From Aquabacterium parvum (GTDB lineage: Bacteria > Pseudomonadota > Gammaproteobacteria > Burkholderiales > Burkholderiaceae_C): a stretch of DNA of 64,000 nt. A model generated the notes under the pieces. It was not told the origin of the DNA and ran no database searches. It worked only from the letters and a program-made list of their open reading frames with translations. Shown in pieces: positions 43,251-51,976 of this stretch (position 1 is its first letter; each line of letters begins with the position of its first letter). The stretch is taken from contig NZ_LFRI01000386.1 of the NCBI RefSeq assembly GCF_001447195.1, positions 1-64,000 on the forward strand, read 5' to 3'. The position numbers and the translations under genes are program-made.

Positions 43251-43985
43251 TCAAGGCCCCTGAAAGCCGCCCTGGCGGAACGTCAGCACCAGGGTGTCGC
43301 GCCAGCCATGCTCGCCCAGCGGCTGGATGGGCGTGGACTCGTGGATCACGCGCTCGTCGTCGAGCAGCAGCGTGCTCCAGGGCTGGTCGAGCGTGAAGCG
43401 CACGCCTTGCGGGCCATCGGCCTCGAACACGCGCGTCTCGCCACCCTTGATGCCCTGGCGACCCAGCATGATCACGGCCACGAAGTCGACGCCATCGCGG
43501 TGCGCGCCTTCGGGCGTCGGGCGGCCGATGCCACCGGTGGTGTCGACTCGGAACTGGTGCGCCTCGATGTACCAGGCGGGCACGGGCTTGACGCCGGCCA
43601 GGAAGCCGCCGAGCTTGCTCAGCAGGGCTCGCCACATCGGGTGCTGCGCGATGCCGTCGGGCACGGGCTCGAACCAGCGCTCGAAACCGCCGTGCAGGGC
43701 GTTGTAAGTCACCGGTTGCCAGTGGGCCCGGTGCGGCGTCTGTGTGAGCGTTTGGGCCGCCGTGTCGTACACGAAGCAGCTGTGACGACGGAAGCGGTAG
43801 TGCCCGCCGTCGCGCAGGTGCGTGTCGGGCGGCAGGTCGTTCCAGCTGGCGTGCAGGGCCTCGGCTTGTGCCGCGTCAGCGGGCAGCCAGGGGTAGAGCA
43901 GCGTGGTGGGCAGCAGGGCCCAACCTTCGGCGGTCAAGGACGAAGAAACCTCGCCGAGGCTGGCGGGGGCAGCGATGGTGCGCAT
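43251..43985 (-). CDS. 2OG-Fe(II) dioxygenase family protein
   Basis: A 244-residue protein of the 2OG-Fe_Oxy_2 family, which includes free amino-acid hydroxylases such as isoleucine dioxygenase. The iron facial triad is visible as H-R-D-G-V-D-F (His and Asp) and, further on, E-R-V-I-H-E-S-T-P (His); the 2OG-binding Arg lies in W-R-D-T-L-V-L-T-F. R-F-R-R-H-S-C-F and Q-F-R-V also fit the family. The substrate is unknown. ATG 43985 is taken over an in-frame TTG six bases upstream. It lies 12 bp after the thioesterase on the same strand. Confidence 0.8.
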   Translation of the reverse strand: MRTIAAPASLGEVSSSLTAEGWALLPTTLLYPWLPADAAQAEALHASWNDLPPDTHLRDGGHYRFRRHSCFVYDTAAQTLTQTPHRAHWQPVTYNALHGGFERWFEPVPDGIAQHPMWRALLSKLGGFLAGVKPVPAWYIEAHQFRVDTTGGIGRPTPEGAHRDGVDFVAVIMLGRQGIKGGETRVFEADGPQGVRFTLDQPWSTLLLDDERVIHESTPIQPLGEHGWRDTLVLTFRQGGFQGP

Positions 43986-43997
43986 GGGCAAATGGGA

Positions 43998-44417
43998 TCA
44001 GGCGGGCTGGGCCGGGCGAGGGCGCCCGTCGCGGTCGATGGCCACGTAGGTGACGTTGGCCTCGGTGACCTTCACCAGGATCGGGTCGGACGGGCGGCGT
44101 TCGGCCCAGACCTCGACGTGCACGGTGATGGAGGTGCGGCCGATCTTCTCGACGCGGGCGTAAAAACTCAGCAGGTCACCCACCGACACCGCATTGCGGA
44201 ACACGAACTCGTTGACAGCGATGGTGGCCACGCGGCCGCGCGAGATGCGCGCGGGCAGCACGCAGGCGGCGAGGTCGACCTGCGCCATGATCCAGCCGCC
44301 GAAGATGTCGCCGTTGCCGTTGGCGTCTTTGGGCATGGGCATGACGCGCATGACCAGCTCCATCTCGGGATGCAGGTCGGGCGGGGTCATCAGGGCGGGG
44401 CTGGTCGGTTGGGTCAT
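43998..44417 (-). CDS. Acyl-CoA thioesterase, YciA-like
   Basis: A 139-residue hotdog-fold thioesterase that releases fatty acids from acyl-CoA. Motifs P-M-P-K-D-A-N-G-N-G-D-I-F-G-G-W-I-M-A-Q-V-D-L-A-A and A-V-N-E-F-V-F are typical of YciA, whose usual length is about 133 residues. That favours ATG 44417; an upstream ATG at 44498 would add 27 low-complexity residues and overlap the divergent promoter. It is probably transcribed with the dioxygenase gene. The ABC exporter gene is divergent. Confidence 0.88.
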   Translation of the reverse strand: MTQPTSPALMTPPDLHPEMELVMRVMPMPKDANGNGDIFGGWIMAQVDLAACVLPARISRGRVATIAVNEFVFRNAVSVGDLLSFYARVEKIGRTSITVHVEVWAERRPSDPILVKVTEANVTYVAIDRDGRPRPAQPA

Positions 44418-44507
44418 GGGCGTGCCAAAACTGGGTGGGCCAAAGCGGGGTGAGCCAAAGCCGTCGACAATGGACGGTCTCGTTTGTTGGTACGCCATTG
44501 TTCCAGA

Positions 44508-46346
44508 ATGCGCCGATTCGCACAGGCTTCAAGTCAAACCCCTGTCACCTCAGGTCCCAACCCGGGGCCCGTCCGCAGTGACCGCGACACGCTCGCCCGG
44601 CTGTGGCCCTACCTGTGGGCCTACAAGTGGCGAGTGGTGGCGGCGCTGGCCTTCATGGTGGGCGCCAAGCTGGCCAACGTGGGCGTGCCCGTGTTGCTCA
44701 AGGACCTGGTCGACACGCTGGCGCCCAAGGCGGGCAGCGCCGAGGCCCTGTTGGCGGTGCCTGTGGGTTTGCTGCTGGCGTATGGTCTGCTGCGCCTGTC
44801 CACTTCGGTGTTCGCCGAGTTGCGCGAGCTGGTCTTTGCCAAGGCCACCGAAGGCGCGGCGCGCAGCATCTCGCTGCAGGTCTTCGGGCACCTGCACGCC
44901 ATGAGCCTGCGCTTTCACCTCGAGCGCCAGACCGGGGGCATGACCCGCGACATCGAGCGCGGCACGCGCGCCGTGCACTCGCTGATCTCGTACTCGCTCT
45001 ACAGCATCATCCCCACGCTGATCGAGGTCACGCTGGTGCTCTCGCTGCTGGCCATCAAGTTCGACATGGCTTTTGCGTGGATCACGCTGGCGGCGCTGGT
45101 GTTCTACGTGGTCTTCACGGTGACGCTGACGCAGTGGCGCACGCGTTTTCGGCGCGAGATGAACGAGCTGGACTCCAAAGCCCACACACGCGCCATCGAC
45201 TCGCTGCTGAACTACGAAACCGTCAAGTACTTCAACAACGAAGCCTTTGAAGCGCGGCGCTACGACGAGGCGCTCGAACGCCTGCGCCGCGCCGGTGTCA
45301 AGTCGCAGCAGACGCTGTCGCTGCTCAACGCGGGCCAGCAGACCATCATCGCCATCGGCCTGATCGCCATGCTGTGGCGCGCCACCCAGGGCGTGGTCGA
45401 AGGGCGCATGACGGTGGGTGACCTGGTCATGGTCAACGCCTTCATGATCCAGCTCTACATCCCGCTGAACTTCCTGGGCGTGATCTACCGCGAGATCAAG
45501 CAGTCGCTGACCGACCTCGACAAGATGTTCACGCTGCTCGAGCGCGAGCGCGAGGTGGCCGATGCGCCCGATGCGCGGCCGCTGCTGCTCAAGGGCCCGC
45601 CGTCTGTGCGCTTTGATCACGTCGATTTCGCCTATGACCCCGAGCGGGCCATCTTGCACGACGTGAGCTTCGAGATCCCGGCGGGCAAGACGGTGGCGGT
45701 GGTCGGCCCATCGGGCTCTGGCAAGTCGACGCTGGCGCGATTGCTCTACCGCTTCTACGACGTGCAGGGTGGGCGCGTCACCATCAACGGCCACGACCTC
45801 ACCAGCATCACGCAGGACAGCCTCAGGCGCGCCATCGGCATCGTGCCGCAGGACACCGTGCTGTTCAACGACACCGTGGCCTACAACATCGCTTATGGCC
45901 GGCCCGAGGCCTCGCAGGACGAGGTGATCCAGGCCGCGCAGGCGGCGCACATCCACGGCTTCATCGCGGCCACGCCCAAGGGCTACGACACCATCGTCGG
46001 CGAACGAGGCTTGAAGCTCTCCGGAGGCGAGAAACAGCGCGTGGCCATCGCGCGCACGCTGCTCAAGGACCCGCCCATCCTGGTGTTCGACGAGGCGACC
46101 TCGGCGCTGGACTCGGCCAACGAGCGCGCCATCCAGGCCGAGCTGGCGGCGGTGGGCGAGGGCAAGACGGTGCTGGTGATCGCGCACCGCCTCTCGACCA
46201 TCGTGAACGCGCACGAGATCCTGGTGATGGAGGCAGGGCGCGTCATCGAGCGGGGCACCCACCCGGTGCTGCTCGCGGCCAACGGACGTTATGCGCAGAT
46301 GTGGCGCTTGCAGCAGGCCTCGGGTGATGCAGCAGGGGCGGTTTGA
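44508..46346 (+). CDS. ABC exporter, Atm1/HMT1 type
   Basis: A 612-residue half-transporter with six membrane helices (residues about 35-330) and an ATPase domain. Walker A is GPSGSGKST, signature LSGGEKQRVAIARTLL, Walker B ILVFDEATSALD and the H-loop VIAHRLST. D-S-L-L-N-Y-E-T-V-K-Y-F-N-N-E in the coupling region is diagnostic of the Atm1 group, which exports glutathione-linked or Fe-S-related compounds and takes part in metal tolerance. ATG 44508 is used; a TTG 24 bp upstream is possible. It functions as a homodimer in the inner membrane. Confidence 0.88.
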   Translation: MRRFAQASSQTPVTSGPNPGPVRSDRDTLARLWPYLWAYKWRVVAALAFMVGAKLANVGVPVLLKDLVDTLAPKAGSAEALLAVPVGLLLAYGLLRLSTSVFAELRELVFAKATEGAARSISLQVFGHLHAMSLRFHLERQTGGMTRDIERGTRAVHSLISYSLYSIIPTLIEVTLVLSLLAIKFDMAFAWITLAALVFYVVFTVTLTQWRTRFRREMNELDSKAHTRAIDSLLNYETVKYFNNEAFEARRYDEALERLRRAGVKSQQTLSLLNAGQQTIIAIGLIAMLWRATQGVVEGRMTVGDLVMVNAFMIQLYIPLNFLGVIYREIKQSLTDLDKMFTLLEREREVADAPDARPLLLKGPPSVRFDHVDFAYDPERAILHDVSFEIPAGKTVAVVGPSGSGKSTLARLLYRFYDVQGGRVTINGHDLTSITQDSLRRAIGIVPQDTVLFNDTVAYNIAYGRPEASQDEVIQAAQAAHIHGFIAATPKGYDTIVGERGLKLSGGEKQRVAIARTLLKDPPILVFDEATSALDSANERAIQAELAAVGEGKTVLVIAHRLSTIVNAHEILVMEAGRVIERGTHPVLLAANGRYAQMWRLQQASGDAAGAV

Positions 46347-46388
46347 GCTCAGCCCTGTGCGCGCGCAGGTGCTGTGCGCCGCCTTGGC

Positions 46389-47390
46389 TCACGGTTGAAT
46401 GGCCATGCCCAGCACGGTGCCCAGGCGGTCGCGCTCGCGCGCGGGGCCGATCAGGCAGATGAGCTTGGCTTGCCCCGTCTTCAGGTCGATGGTGTAGAGG
46501 CGCGAGGTGGTCGAGCCGATGCGCCCGGTCACCAGGTAGGCGTTGTTCTTGACGTCGTCTATGTCCAGCGAGGCGTGGTCGAACGAATGCACGCCCAACG
46601 GGCCCACCGTGCGCAGCTCGCCCGTGTTGGGCGAGACCACCGGGGTGGCGCCCTCCGGTGAGCCCTGCATGACCAGGTGGCCTGCCCGCGCGTCGATGGC
46701 GTAGTTGGTGGTGATCTTTTCGTTGTCCTTGTTGTAGGTGTAGCCGGCTGCCACGATGCGAGGGGCGCTGCCGGCTTGCTCGTCGCCATCGGCGTAGCGC
46801 AGGGCCCCGTCAGGTTGCACGCCGTCCACGTCGGGCTGGCCATCGACCTGTGCACCCGTGTCTGGGTGCAGGCGCAGGTTGTCGCCCCGGTCGCCGACCA
46901 CGCGGATGCGGTCCACCGTCGGGTTGAAGTCGAAGCCGAAGGTGCGTGCCTGCGGCAGCTTCACGCCCGACCCAATGGCCTGGACCTCGCCGCTGTCCGG
47001 GTTGATTCGCAGCAGGCGCCCACGCGTGCTCAGGGCAAACAGCTCTCCGCGTGCGACCCGGAAGTCCATGCCCAGGATGCTCTCGCCGGGCAGCAGGCCT
47101 GTCAGGGGCACGCGGCTGAGCAACTCTTCGGGGCGATCGGCCTGGAAGCTGATCAGGCGGTGGCTGGCGGTGATGGCAAGCAGTCGCTCCTGGCGGGGGG
47201 TGGCATCGGCCCGGACTTCTTGAGGCTGCTGGGCCTGGGCGCGGGCGGAGGGCTCTGCAGGCTCGCCTTGAAGCCAGCTGGGCAACCATGCGCAGCCACC
47301 CAGGCACAGCGTGCCCAGCAAGCTGGCGGTGATCATCAGCGCACGAGCGCGAGGGTGTGGCTGAAACGGTGTTGGCGACAGATCATGCAT
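46389..47390 (-). CDS. DUF4394 lipoprotein
   Basis: A 333-residue lipoprotein: after a short basic start, SLLGTLCLGGCAW contains the lipobox with the acylated Cys. The mature region is a beta-propeller-like DUF4394 domain with T-G-L-L-P-G-E-S-I-L-G-M-D-F, G-E-L-F-A-L-S, G-F-D-F-N-P-T-V-D-R-I-R-V-V and R-L-Y-T-I-D-L-K-T-G. Function of the family is unknown. GAGGAAC precedes ATG 47390. It is downstream of the SPFH gene on the same strand with a 61-bp gap. Confidence 0.85.
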   Translation of the reverse strand: MHDLSPTPFQPHPRARALMITASLLGTLCLGGCAWLPSWLQGEPAEPSARAQAQQPQEVRADATPRQERLLAITASHRLISFQADRPEELLSRVPLTGLLPGESILGMDFRVARGELFALSTRGRLLRINPDSGEVQAIGSGVKLPQARTFGFDFNPTVDRIRVVGDRGDNLRLHPDTGAQVDGQPDVDGVQPDGALRYADGDEQAGSAPRIVAAGYTYNKDNEKITTNYAIDARAGHLVMQGSPEGATPVVSPNTGELRTVGPLGVHSFDHASLDIDDVKNNAYLVTGRIGSTTSRLYTIDLKTGQAKLICLIGPARERDRLGTVLGMAIQP

Positions 47391-47451
47391 GGTGTTCCTC
47401 GATGAGGTGGGCATCGGCGGTGTGGCGATCAGGCGGCGATGCCTTCGGCCT

Positions 47452-48291
47452 TCAGGGCTTGGCCGGGTTCAGCTGGATGAAGGGCGTGGCCCCACCTGTG
47501 ACCTGCGGCAAGTTGCCATCCCATTTGCGGATGGCCTCGCGTTCGTTCTCGATCTTGCGCAGGGCCAACAGGTCGGGCGTGATCTGCTGGCGTTGCAGGG
47601 CCAGGGCGTCTGCTTCGGCCTTGGCGCTGGCAACCTTCTGTTTGGCCTCGACCTCGATGCGCTGCAGGTCGCGTTCGGCCTTGAGCTTTTCCTGCTCGGC
47701 CTTGACCTTGGCCTCGATGGCTTCCGAGAACGAGCGCGAGAAGGCGAAGTTGACGATGGCGAATTCGTCGAGCACCAGGCCGTGGCGGATCATTTTTTCG
47801 CGCAACAGCGCACCGATGGCGTCACGCACCTCGGTGCGGCGCGTGACCAGCTCTTCGGCGGTGAAGCGCGCCGTGACGGCTTTGACGGCCTCTTGCGCAG
47901 CCGGGATGATGATGCGGTCGGCCGCGATGTCGGTGGTCGGTCCGATGTTGCGAAAGACCTCGACCGCGTGCTTGGGGTCGAGGTGGTAGTTGATGGCGAT
48001 GCGGGTGTGCACCGACTGCAGGTCGCGCGAAGCGGCATCGCCTTCGCCCTCGCCTTTTTGCAGGCGCACGTCCATCACGTGCATGGTCTGAGCCAGCGGC
48101 ACCTTGAAGTGGATGCCGGGCTCGTAGACGGCGTCATCGGCTTTGCCGAAGGTGGTCTTGATGCCGCGCTCACCGGCGGAGATGACGGTGATCGGGTTGA
48201 GGGCCGACAGCAGCACCACGGCGGCAACGCCGAGCACCGCGAACTTGATGACCCGCGACGCACCGGACGCGGGTTGGCCGAAACTGGACAT
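47452..48291 (-). CDS. SPFH/prohibitin family protein
   Basis: A 279-residue membrane protein with one N-terminal helix (residues about 14-33) and an SPFH domain (G-E-R-G-I-K-T-T-F-G-K, P-G-I-H-F-K-V-P, D-V-R-L-Q-K). A long charged helix (residues about 180-235, alternating K-A-E, Q-R-I-E-V-E, A-K-A-E-A) follows and would form coiled coils. Prohibitin/HflC-like rings modulate membrane proteases or organise membrane domains. GGGAGG precedes the ATG. It lies between the cohesin/PEP-CTERM gene and the lipoprotein gene. Confidence 0.88.
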   Translation of the reverse strand: MSSFGQPASGASRVIKFAVLGVAAVVLLSALNPITVISAGERGIKTTFGKADDAVYEPGIHFKVPLAQTMHVMDVRLQKGEGEGDAASRDLQSVHTRIAINYHLDPKHAVEVFRNIGPTTDIAADRIIIPAAQEAVKAVTARFTAEELVTRRTEVRDAIGALLREKMIRHGLVLDEFAIVNFAFSRSFSEAIEAKVKAEQEKLKAERDLQRIEVEAKQKVASAKAEADALALQRQQITPDLLALRKIENEREAIRKWDGNLPQVTGGATPFIQLNPAKP

Positions 48292-48376
48292 GGATCCTCC
48301 CGGGGAACATGGCTTGTGCGGCCATGCTACCCCAGGGGATCCGGCGCCGGATGCCCGGCAACCAGGCGCTTGTGAC

Positions 48377-48934
48377 TCAGCTGCGACGCGAGCGCAGGCG
48401 GGTCATGGCCAGGCAGCCAGCCAGCATCAGCGCCAGGGCGCCGGGCTCCGGCACGGCCACGGTCACGGTGGCGAACTTGTAGGCCGGCAGGGTGACCTCC
48501 AGGGCGCCGTCTTCAACGAAGGGCTGCAGCGTGTTGGCCAGGGGCGTGACCAGGCTCTGGCCCACGTTGAGCGCGGTGAAGTTCAGCGTGGCCAGCTTGA
48601 CGTCCCCAGGCACCGGGTTGTTGGTGGCGAAGTAGGCGTCGCTGAGCGTGCCCGAGGCGTTGTCGATCAAGCCGCCGTTGCGGGCGAACTCCCAGCTGGC
48701 CGGGATGACGACGCTGTCCAGGCGCAGCACGGCCGGATCGAAGCTCAGGCCGAAGCCCCCGCCCAGAACGGCCTCGGTGAAGCCCGATGCCATGAGGTTG
48801 AGCGAGAACGTTTCGCCCGGCGCCACGGTCAGGGCGTCGAGGTCGAACGACACACTCTGGGCCTGGGCGGTGCTGCAAGCCAGTGCGACGCACAAGGTGG
48901 ACGCGGCGGTGGCGATGGAACGGATGGCGGTCAT
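48377..48934 (-). CDS. PEP-CTERM protein with cohesin-like domain
   Basis: A 185-residue exported protein. The signal peptide ends near S-T-A-Q-A. Residues about 28-155 show a cohesin pattern: V-S-F-D-L-D-A-L-T-V-A-P-G-E-T-F-S-L-N-L, then G-G-F-G-L-S-F-D-P-A-V-L-R-L-D-S-V. The C-terminus is V-P-E-P-G-A-L-A-L-M-L-A-G-C-L-A-M followed by R-L-R-S-R-R, a PEP-CTERM sorting signal (processed by an exosortase). AGGAGT precedes ATG 48934. It follows the dockerin-bearing protease by 53 bp on the same strand, so the two may form a cell-surface cohesin-dockerin pair. Confidence 0.82.
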   Translation of the reverse strand: MTAIRSIATAASTLCVALACSTAQAQSVSFDLDALTVAPGETFSLNLMASGFTEAVLGGGFGLSFDPAVLRLDSVVIPASWEFARNGGLIDNASGTLSDAYFATNNPVPGDVKLATLNFTALNVGQSLVTPLANTLQPFVEDGALEVTLPAYKFATVTVAVPEPGALALMLAGCLAMTRLRSRRS

Positions 48935-48987
48935 GTGGACTCCTGATGGTGTGGTTGAACGTGTGAAAGAGGGTGGCATTGGTGGGT

Positions 48988-51666
48988 TCAGCGACCGCTG
49001 GTGTGCCAGGCCGAGGGGCCGGGGCGCGTGGCAAAGAGGCGGCGCACGGCGCTCAGGTCCAGGCTGTTGACGATGCCGTCGCCGTTCTGGTCGCCGGCTC
49101 GCCCGCTGGTGCCGAAGTCGCGCCGAACGATGGACATGTCGATGGTGTTGACGATGCCGTCGTTGTTGAGGTCGGCATCACAGGCATCGCCATAGCCGTC
49201 GAGGTCGGTGTCGCGCTGGTTGGCGTTCTTGACGCTGACGCAGTTGTCGCGGCTGTCGGCCACGCCGTCGCCATCGGTGTCTGTTTCGGTGCTGGCTACC
49301 TGGTCTGCCGTGCCCTCGCCGGCCGCAGCGCGCACGATCACGTTCTTGGGTGGGTTGTCCCCCAGGTCGATGCTGGCGTTGCCGCCTTCATCGGCCACCC
49401 CGCGACCAACCACCGTGCCCTTGACCGGGTCGATGGCGACGACCGTGACCCAGTCACCCTCTGGAATCGGCCGGTCGTTCGGCTTGAGTCGCACACGCAA
49501 GAACTTGCCTTCCAGAACAGCCTGGCTGATGCCCACAGGCCAGGGCAGCAGGCCTTGTGGGCTGACGCGCAGCTTGACGGTCGGGTCGCCCAGCAGGTTG
49601 TAGATGTTGAGCTCGTGGCGCAGGGTGGCCACACCGGGCTGGGTGCCGCTCGAGTTCAGCGGGTGGCTGTTGGCCGCCGAGCCCGCTGCGACCTGCTTGA
49701 TGTAGGTCTTGGCGTAGTTCAGCAGGTCGCCCAGGCGCTTGGACGGCGCTGCGCTGCCATAGGGAAGCAGGCCGGGGAAGATGCCATCGAACAAGCCCAG
49801 CGTCATGTGGTTGTTGGCCGTGGTGCTGCTGATGCGGGTGTCACCGATGACGGCCAGCGCCCCGTCCGACTTGCGCAGCAGCGCTTCGGCGAAGTAGGTG
49901 CTGAGCATGCTCGGGCCATAGCCGGGGGCGACGAACTGCGGCGCCAGGTCCACCGTTTCGTTGTCGAAGATGCCCGAGGCGCAGTTGATGCTCAGCACCA
50001 CCGGGAAGCGGTTGCCGGTGACGGACACCGAGGCCACGTCGGTGGTGCTGAAGCCCGGGTGCGACCAGCCTGTCCACCAGCCGTGGTCGCGGTGGTAGAC
50101 CAGGGCGCTGCCGGCGTTGATGCTGGCCACCACATCGGCGCTGTTGGCGTTCCAGGGGAAGCCGGGCTTGCGCAGGGCGGCAGGGATGGCGGCGCCGCTG
50201 TTGTAGAAGCGCGGGTCGGAGCCGTTGGGGGCCCAGTACAGGCGTGCCACGTTGTAGCCCAGCGAGTTGGCGTGGTTGCGCACGATCTCGCTGGTCTCGA
50301 CGAACCAGCGCTCGTCCTTGATGCCGCTGTCATCGGCCTGAAAGTGCGAGGCGAAGGTCAGCCGGTTGTAGAAGTCCGAGCCGATGATCGGGTTGACCGG
50401 CGGGAACAGCTCGTAGGACTTGACCTTGGAGACGATGGTCTGGGCCTGTGCCAGCGTGTCCACCGGCAGGCGCCCGATGCCGAAGGGCGGCACGGTGAAC
50501 GCGTCCGAACCCGGCGCGAACTGGCCGTACCACATGTCGCCAGCGCTGCGGGCGTGCTCCGGGAAGACCGGGTCGGCGGAGAAGGGGCTGATCTCGTCGT
50601 AGTTGGTCGGAATGAATTCCGCGTCACCCATGAACAGCACCCACTTGGGCCGCACGATGTGGGAGTTGTAGAAGTTGGCGATCCAGTTGCGGATCTGGGT
50701 GCGCGTGGCCGTCGGGCTGGCGCCAGTGATCTCGCTGGTGGTCACCACGCGGGTCGAGATGCCAAGTGCCTGCTTGTGGGCCTTGAGGTCGTTGGCCGCG
50801 TCCAGGAAGTTGGGGTGCGTGACGATGAGAAAGCGCGCGCCGAAGAAGTTCGGGTTCAGCGTCAGGCCCGGCGGCACGCAACGCAGCTCGGCCGCGATCT
50901 GCTTGTTGAGCGCGAAGCGCATGGCCGGTTGCGGCAGCGCCTCGATGCGCTGGTCGATCGGGTCGAACCCCTTTTCCTGGCGCGTGGTGACCCATTCCTT
51001 GTTGAGCAGGCGGTCGTAGGTGAAGCAGCGGCCCGGGTGCTTGATGGTGACGAGGTAACTGGGGTACCAGCTCAGCACCTGGTTGGACGGGTCGTAGCCA
51101 TACGGGGCCAGGCGAAAGCCCTCGACGCGCACGTCGCCCTGGCCGATGGGCAGGTTGCCGCGCGACTGTCCGGGCTTGAACACGCCCTTGCCCCAGGTGT
51201 CGGGGTTGAAGACGAAGGGGATCTTGGCGTCTTCTTCTTTCTCGCGCGAGTGCTCGGGCGGCTGCACCGGGTAGATGCGCGCGCTCAGGCGTTGGATGCC
51301 GCCCTCGGGCACGATGCTGACGTCGGGCGACTCCTTGAGGTCAAGCGGCAAAGCGGCCGAGAAGCCGCCTGCTGGCAGCTCGGGCAGGCCAGGTTGGCTG
51401 TTGTCGACCGCGAAGCCACCTTCACGCAAGGAAAAGCGCTGGAAGGCACCCGAGTCGGTCTGCACGGTCTCGAGCACGGGTTTGGGCACGGTGATCCGCA
51501 CCACAGTCTGGTCGGCGTTGCTGGAAATCAGCTGCACCAGCGAAGCGGTCTGGGCGTGGGCGGCCCAGGGCAGGGCCAGGCTGGCGGCCAGGGCGATGGG
51601 GCGCCAGGTCAGCGCACGTTGGTGGCGGCGGCTCGAGCGGGCCGACTGAGAGGGGCTGGGCATCAT
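48988..51666 (-). CDS. Gingipain-like (C25) protease with dockerin
   Basis: An 892-residue exported protease. The signal peptide is residues 1 to about 38 (ALPWAAHAQ). An N-terminal propeptide-like region is followed by the C25 domain: catalytic His528 (Y-H-R-D-H-G-W-W-T-G-W) and Cys562 (L-S-I-N-C-A-S-G-I-F), 34 residues apart, as in gingipains. A thrombospondin-3 calcium stretch (D-T-D-G-D-G-V-A-D-S-R-D-N-C) leads to two dockerin repeats, D-L-N-N-D-G-I-V-N-T-I-D-M and D-Q-N-G-D-G-I-V-N-S-L-D-L, each with R-R. GAGGA precedes the ATG. Dockerins bind cohesins, and the next gene encodes a cohesin-like protein. Confidence 0.87.
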   Translation of the reverse strand: MMPSPSQSARSSRRHQRALTWRPIALAASLALPWAAHAQTASLVQLISSNADQTVVRITVPKPVLETVQTDSGAFQRFSLREGGFAVDNSQPGLPELPAGGFSAALPLDLKESPDVSIVPEGGIQRLSARIYPVQPPEHSREKEEDAKIPFVFNPDTWGKGVFKPGQSRGNLPIGQGDVRVEGFRLAPYGYDPSNQVLSWYPSYLVTIKHPGRCFTYDRLLNKEWVTTRQEKGFDPIDQRIEALPQPAMRFALNKQIAAELRCVPPGLTLNPNFFGARFLIVTHPNFLDAANDLKAHKQALGISTRVVTTSEITGASPTATRTQIRNWIANFYNSHIVRPKWVLFMGDAEFIPTNYDEISPFSADPVFPEHARSAGDMWYGQFAPGSDAFTVPPFGIGRLPVDTLAQAQTIVSKVKSYELFPPVNPIIGSDFYNRLTFASHFQADDSGIKDERWFVETSEIVRNHANSLGYNVARLYWAPNGSDPRFYNSGAAIPAALRKPGFPWNANSADVVASINAGSALVYHRDHGWWTGWSHPGFSTTDVASVSVTGNRFPVVLSINCASGIFDNETVDLAPQFVAPGYGPSMLSTYFAEALLRKSDGALAVIGDTRISSTTANNHMTLGLFDGIFPGLLPYGSAAPSKRLGDLLNYAKTYIKQVAAGSAANSHPLNSSGTQPGVATLRHELNIYNLLGDPTVKLRVSPQGLLPWPVGISQAVLEGKFLRVRLKPNDRPIPEGDWVTVVAIDPVKGTVVGRGVADEGGNASIDLGDNPPKNVIVRAAAGEGTADQVASTETDTDGDGVADSRDNCVSVKNANQRDTDLDGYGDACDADLNNDGIVNTIDMSIVRRDFGTSGRAGDQNGDGIVNSLDLSAVRRLFATRPGPSAWHTSGR

Positions 51667-51725
51667 GAGGTCCTCGTCTGCGTTGGGTGGACCCGGCCGA
51701 GAGGGGGGCGGCGGGTGTGTGCAGA

Positions 51726-51805
51726 CTAGGGCTTCATCCTTTTGGCTGATAGCCCCTGCTCCCTAGCCCTTGGGGTGCGAATTCGCTTCGACTGACGGAC
51801 CTAGG
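51726..51805. promoter_or_regulatory. CTAGG-box cluster upstream of the dockerin protease
   Basis: The 310-bp gap between the protease and the divergent pyrC (51667-51976) has three related boxes: CTAGGG at 51726, CCCTAG at 51761 and CCTAGG at 51800. The first two are inverted. Such symmetric short boxes suggest regulator binding sites, but I cannot name the regulator. No gene is visible in the gap. Confidence 0.35.
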
Positions 51806-51976
51806 GGGGCCGAATGGGGGAGGTTTGGCGCGTTGGGTCTTTTCTGGGATTGAGGCCGTGTCCACGACGGGCCATCGCCAGGCACCTCGCTTGCGGCGAA
51901 AATCGGGGATTCCTGGCCTCTGGCACCCAACGTGTCAGCGCCCTTGCTTTTTGGCTCCCCCTTGTTCCCCACGACC

